A stretch of DNA of 7,337 nt from Flavisolibacter sp. GTDB taxonomy: Bacteria; Bacteroidota; Bacteroidia; Chitinophagales; Chitinophagaceae. Location: the NCBI GenBank assembly GCA_013695175.1, contig JACDAZ010000380.1, forward strand, positions 1-7,337, read 5' to 3'. Position numbers and translations under genes: made by a program. Numbering within the stretch: position 1 is the first letter of the stretch; each line of letters begins with the position of its first letter. The notes beneath the pieces are model-generated. The model was given only the letters and a program-made list of their open reading frames with translations. It had not been told where the DNA came from and searched no databases. Positions 6,077 to 7,337 of this stretch are shown piece by piece.

Positions 6077-7337
6077 ATGCATTCTTCATTATTTGGAAAT
6101 GATTTTAAATGGGGCGCATCAGCATCTGCATTTCAAACAGAAGGTGCCTTTGAAACAGATGGAAAAGGTTTATCTATTTGGGATGTGTTCTGCAAAAAGA
6201 ATGGCAAAATTTTTAATAATCATAATGCAAATGAAAGCTGTGATTTTTACAACAGATACCAGCATGATATTATTTTGCTTGATTTTCTTGGTTTAAAAAA
6301 TTTTAGATTTTCCCTATCATGGTCCAGGCTTTTTGCAGAGGGTATAGGCAGTGTAAATGAAAAAGGCTTTGACTTCTACAACAGGTTAATTGATTTTTGC
6401 CTTGAAATGCAGATTGATCCATGGGTAACATTATACCATTGGGATTTACCGCAAAAGCTGGAAGAAAAAGGGGGATGGACTAACAGGGATATATTATTCT
6501 GGTTTGAAGAATTTACCCATATATGCATTGCAAAATTTGGAGACAGGGTAAAAAACTGGATCATATTAAATGAACCTATGGTGTTTACCGGGGCGGGATA
6601 TTTTTTGGGTATACATGCACCGGGCAAAAAAGGTTTAAATAATTTTTTAGCCGCAGCACATCATACAGCAATGTGCCAGGCTTTGGGGGCCAGAGTTGCT
6701 AAATCTTTAAGAAATGATTTAAATATAGGAACAACTTTTTCCTATTCATATATAGAACCTGTTAATCAGCAACCCGAGAATATGGAAGCTGCAGAAAGAG
6801 TTGATGTATTGACCAATAGAATGTTTTTAGAGCCATTATTGGGAATGGGCTATCCAGGTTCTGAGTTAAGCATTTTAAAGCAAATTGAAAAGTACATGTT
6901 GCCAAATGATGAAAAAGATCTTCAATGCAATATGGATTTCATTGGCGTGCAGAATTATACAAGAGAAATAGTTGCACATAGCTCGTATATGCCATATGTA
7001 AATGCAAAAATTATAAAGGCCGAGAAGAGAGATGTACAAACAACTTCCATGAATTGGGAAGTATACCCCCAGGGTATATACCATGCTCTTAAAAGAATAG
7101 CCTCATACACACAGGTAAAAAATATTATTGTTACGGAGAATGGTGCATCATTTGATGATACTTTAATAAATGGCAAAGTTGCAGATCCCAAACGTATTAG
7201 TTTTTTAAATGATTATTTAAAAATGATTCTGCGTGCAAAAAAAGAAGGTGTTCCTGTTTCAGGTTATTTCATTTGGTCGCTGACAGATAATTTTGAATGG
7301 GCAGAAGGTTACAACTCAACAGATACAACATCAGGTA
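6077..7337 (+). CDS. GH1 family beta-glycosidase (beta-glucosidase-like), cut by the right edge
   Basis: The first 420 codons of a glycoside hydrolase family 1 retaining enzyme; members are usually about 440-450 residues, so little is missing. Signature elements appear in order: FKWGASASAFQTEGA with Gln20, RFSLSWSRL, LYHWDLP with His121, GGW, GDRVKNWIILNEP with acid/base Glu166, Tyr294 (VQNYT), VTENGA with nucleophile Glu354, and FIWSLTDNFEWAEGY with Trp400, Glu407 and Trp408. Both catalytic glutamates are present. There is no signal peptide, so it should cleave beta-glycosides (glucosides or galactosides; not decidable here) in the cytoplasm. The ATG at 6077 begins three bases after the glycosyltransferase stop, so it belongs to the same operon. 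The expected RFG shortly after EGY is not found in the last codons (NSTDTTSG). This may be a small local insertion, a sequence error or a frameshift. Confidence 0.93.
   Translation, partial: MHSSLFGNDFKWGASASAFQTEGAFETDGKGLSIWDVFCKKNGKIFNNHNANESCDFYNRYQHDIILLDFLGLKNFRFSLSWSRLFAEGIGSVNEKGFDFYNRLIDFCLEMQIDPWVTLYHWDLPQKLEEKGGWTNRDILFWFEEFTHICIAKFGDRVKNWIILNEPMVFTGAGYFLGIHAPGKKGLNNFLAAAHHTAMCQALGARVAKSLRNDLNIGTTFSYSYIEPVNQQPENMEAAERVDVLTNRMFLEPLLGMGYPGSELSILKQIEKYMLPNDEKDLQCNMDFIGVQNYTREIVAHSSYMPYVNAKIIKAEKRDVQTTSMNWEVYPQGIYHALKRIASYTQVKNIIVTENGASFDDTLINGKVADPKRISFLNDYLKMILRAKKEGVPVSGYFIWSLTDNFEWAEGYNSTDTTSG

Noticed and set aside
6955..7191. Minus-strand open frames opposite the GH1 gene (also 6376-6627 and 6875-7084)
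   Set aside because: All are antisense to a gene with intact GH1 motifs and show no protein-family features.

Overview
The window looks like chromosomal DNA from a member of the Bacteroidota, most likely the Chitinophagaceae or a near relative. It is AT-rich. No start codon has a Shine-Dalgarno sequence upstream, as is usual in this phylum. Two starts are non-ATG (TTG and GTG). The secreted proteins and the two-component pair also have a Bacteroidota look. This placement is inferred from sequence style and was not tested by a search. The window holds seven protein-coding genes, two of them cut by its edges. I see no tRNA, rRNA, CRISPR array, insertion sequence or phage gene, and no gene-free stretch longer than 300 bases.

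Region 1 (1-1646, minus strand) is the N-terminal 548 codons of a large exported protein of unknown function. It runs off the left edge. A 186-base divergent intergenic region (1647-1832) follows and contains a small hairpin-forming inverted repeat just upstream of the next gene.

Region 2 (1833-3562, plus strand) is a two-component operon: an OmpR/PhoB-type response regulator and a membrane histidine kinase, overlapping by 7 bases. The kinase has two membrane segments and almost no extracytoplasmic loop. Its stop codon overlaps, tail to tail, the stop of a small putative lipoprotein on the minus strand (3559-3966).

Region 3 (3967-4139) is a divergent promoter region with two small inverted repeats. 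It precedes a tightly packed plus-strand operon: a calcineurin-like phosphoesterase of the LpxH-like (UDP-2,3-diacylglucosamine diphosphatase) superfamily, a MurG/UGT-like GT-B glycosyltransferase, and a GH1 beta-glycosidase that runs off the right edge. The first two overlap as GTGA, and the third begins 3 bases after the second stops. No signal peptide is visible on any of the three, so the set appears to act on the cytoplasmic side.

As a whole, the right half looks like a small cell-envelope or glycolipid module that pairs a sugar-adding enzyme with a sugar-removing enzyme and a phosphatase of lipid-sugar type. The two-component system and the exported or lipid-anchored proteins on the left also fit an envelope theme, but nothing in the sequence proves that they regulate the operon. 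I found no clear sign of a wholly new kind of system. The phosphatase-glycosyltransferase-glycosidase operon is the most interesting item.
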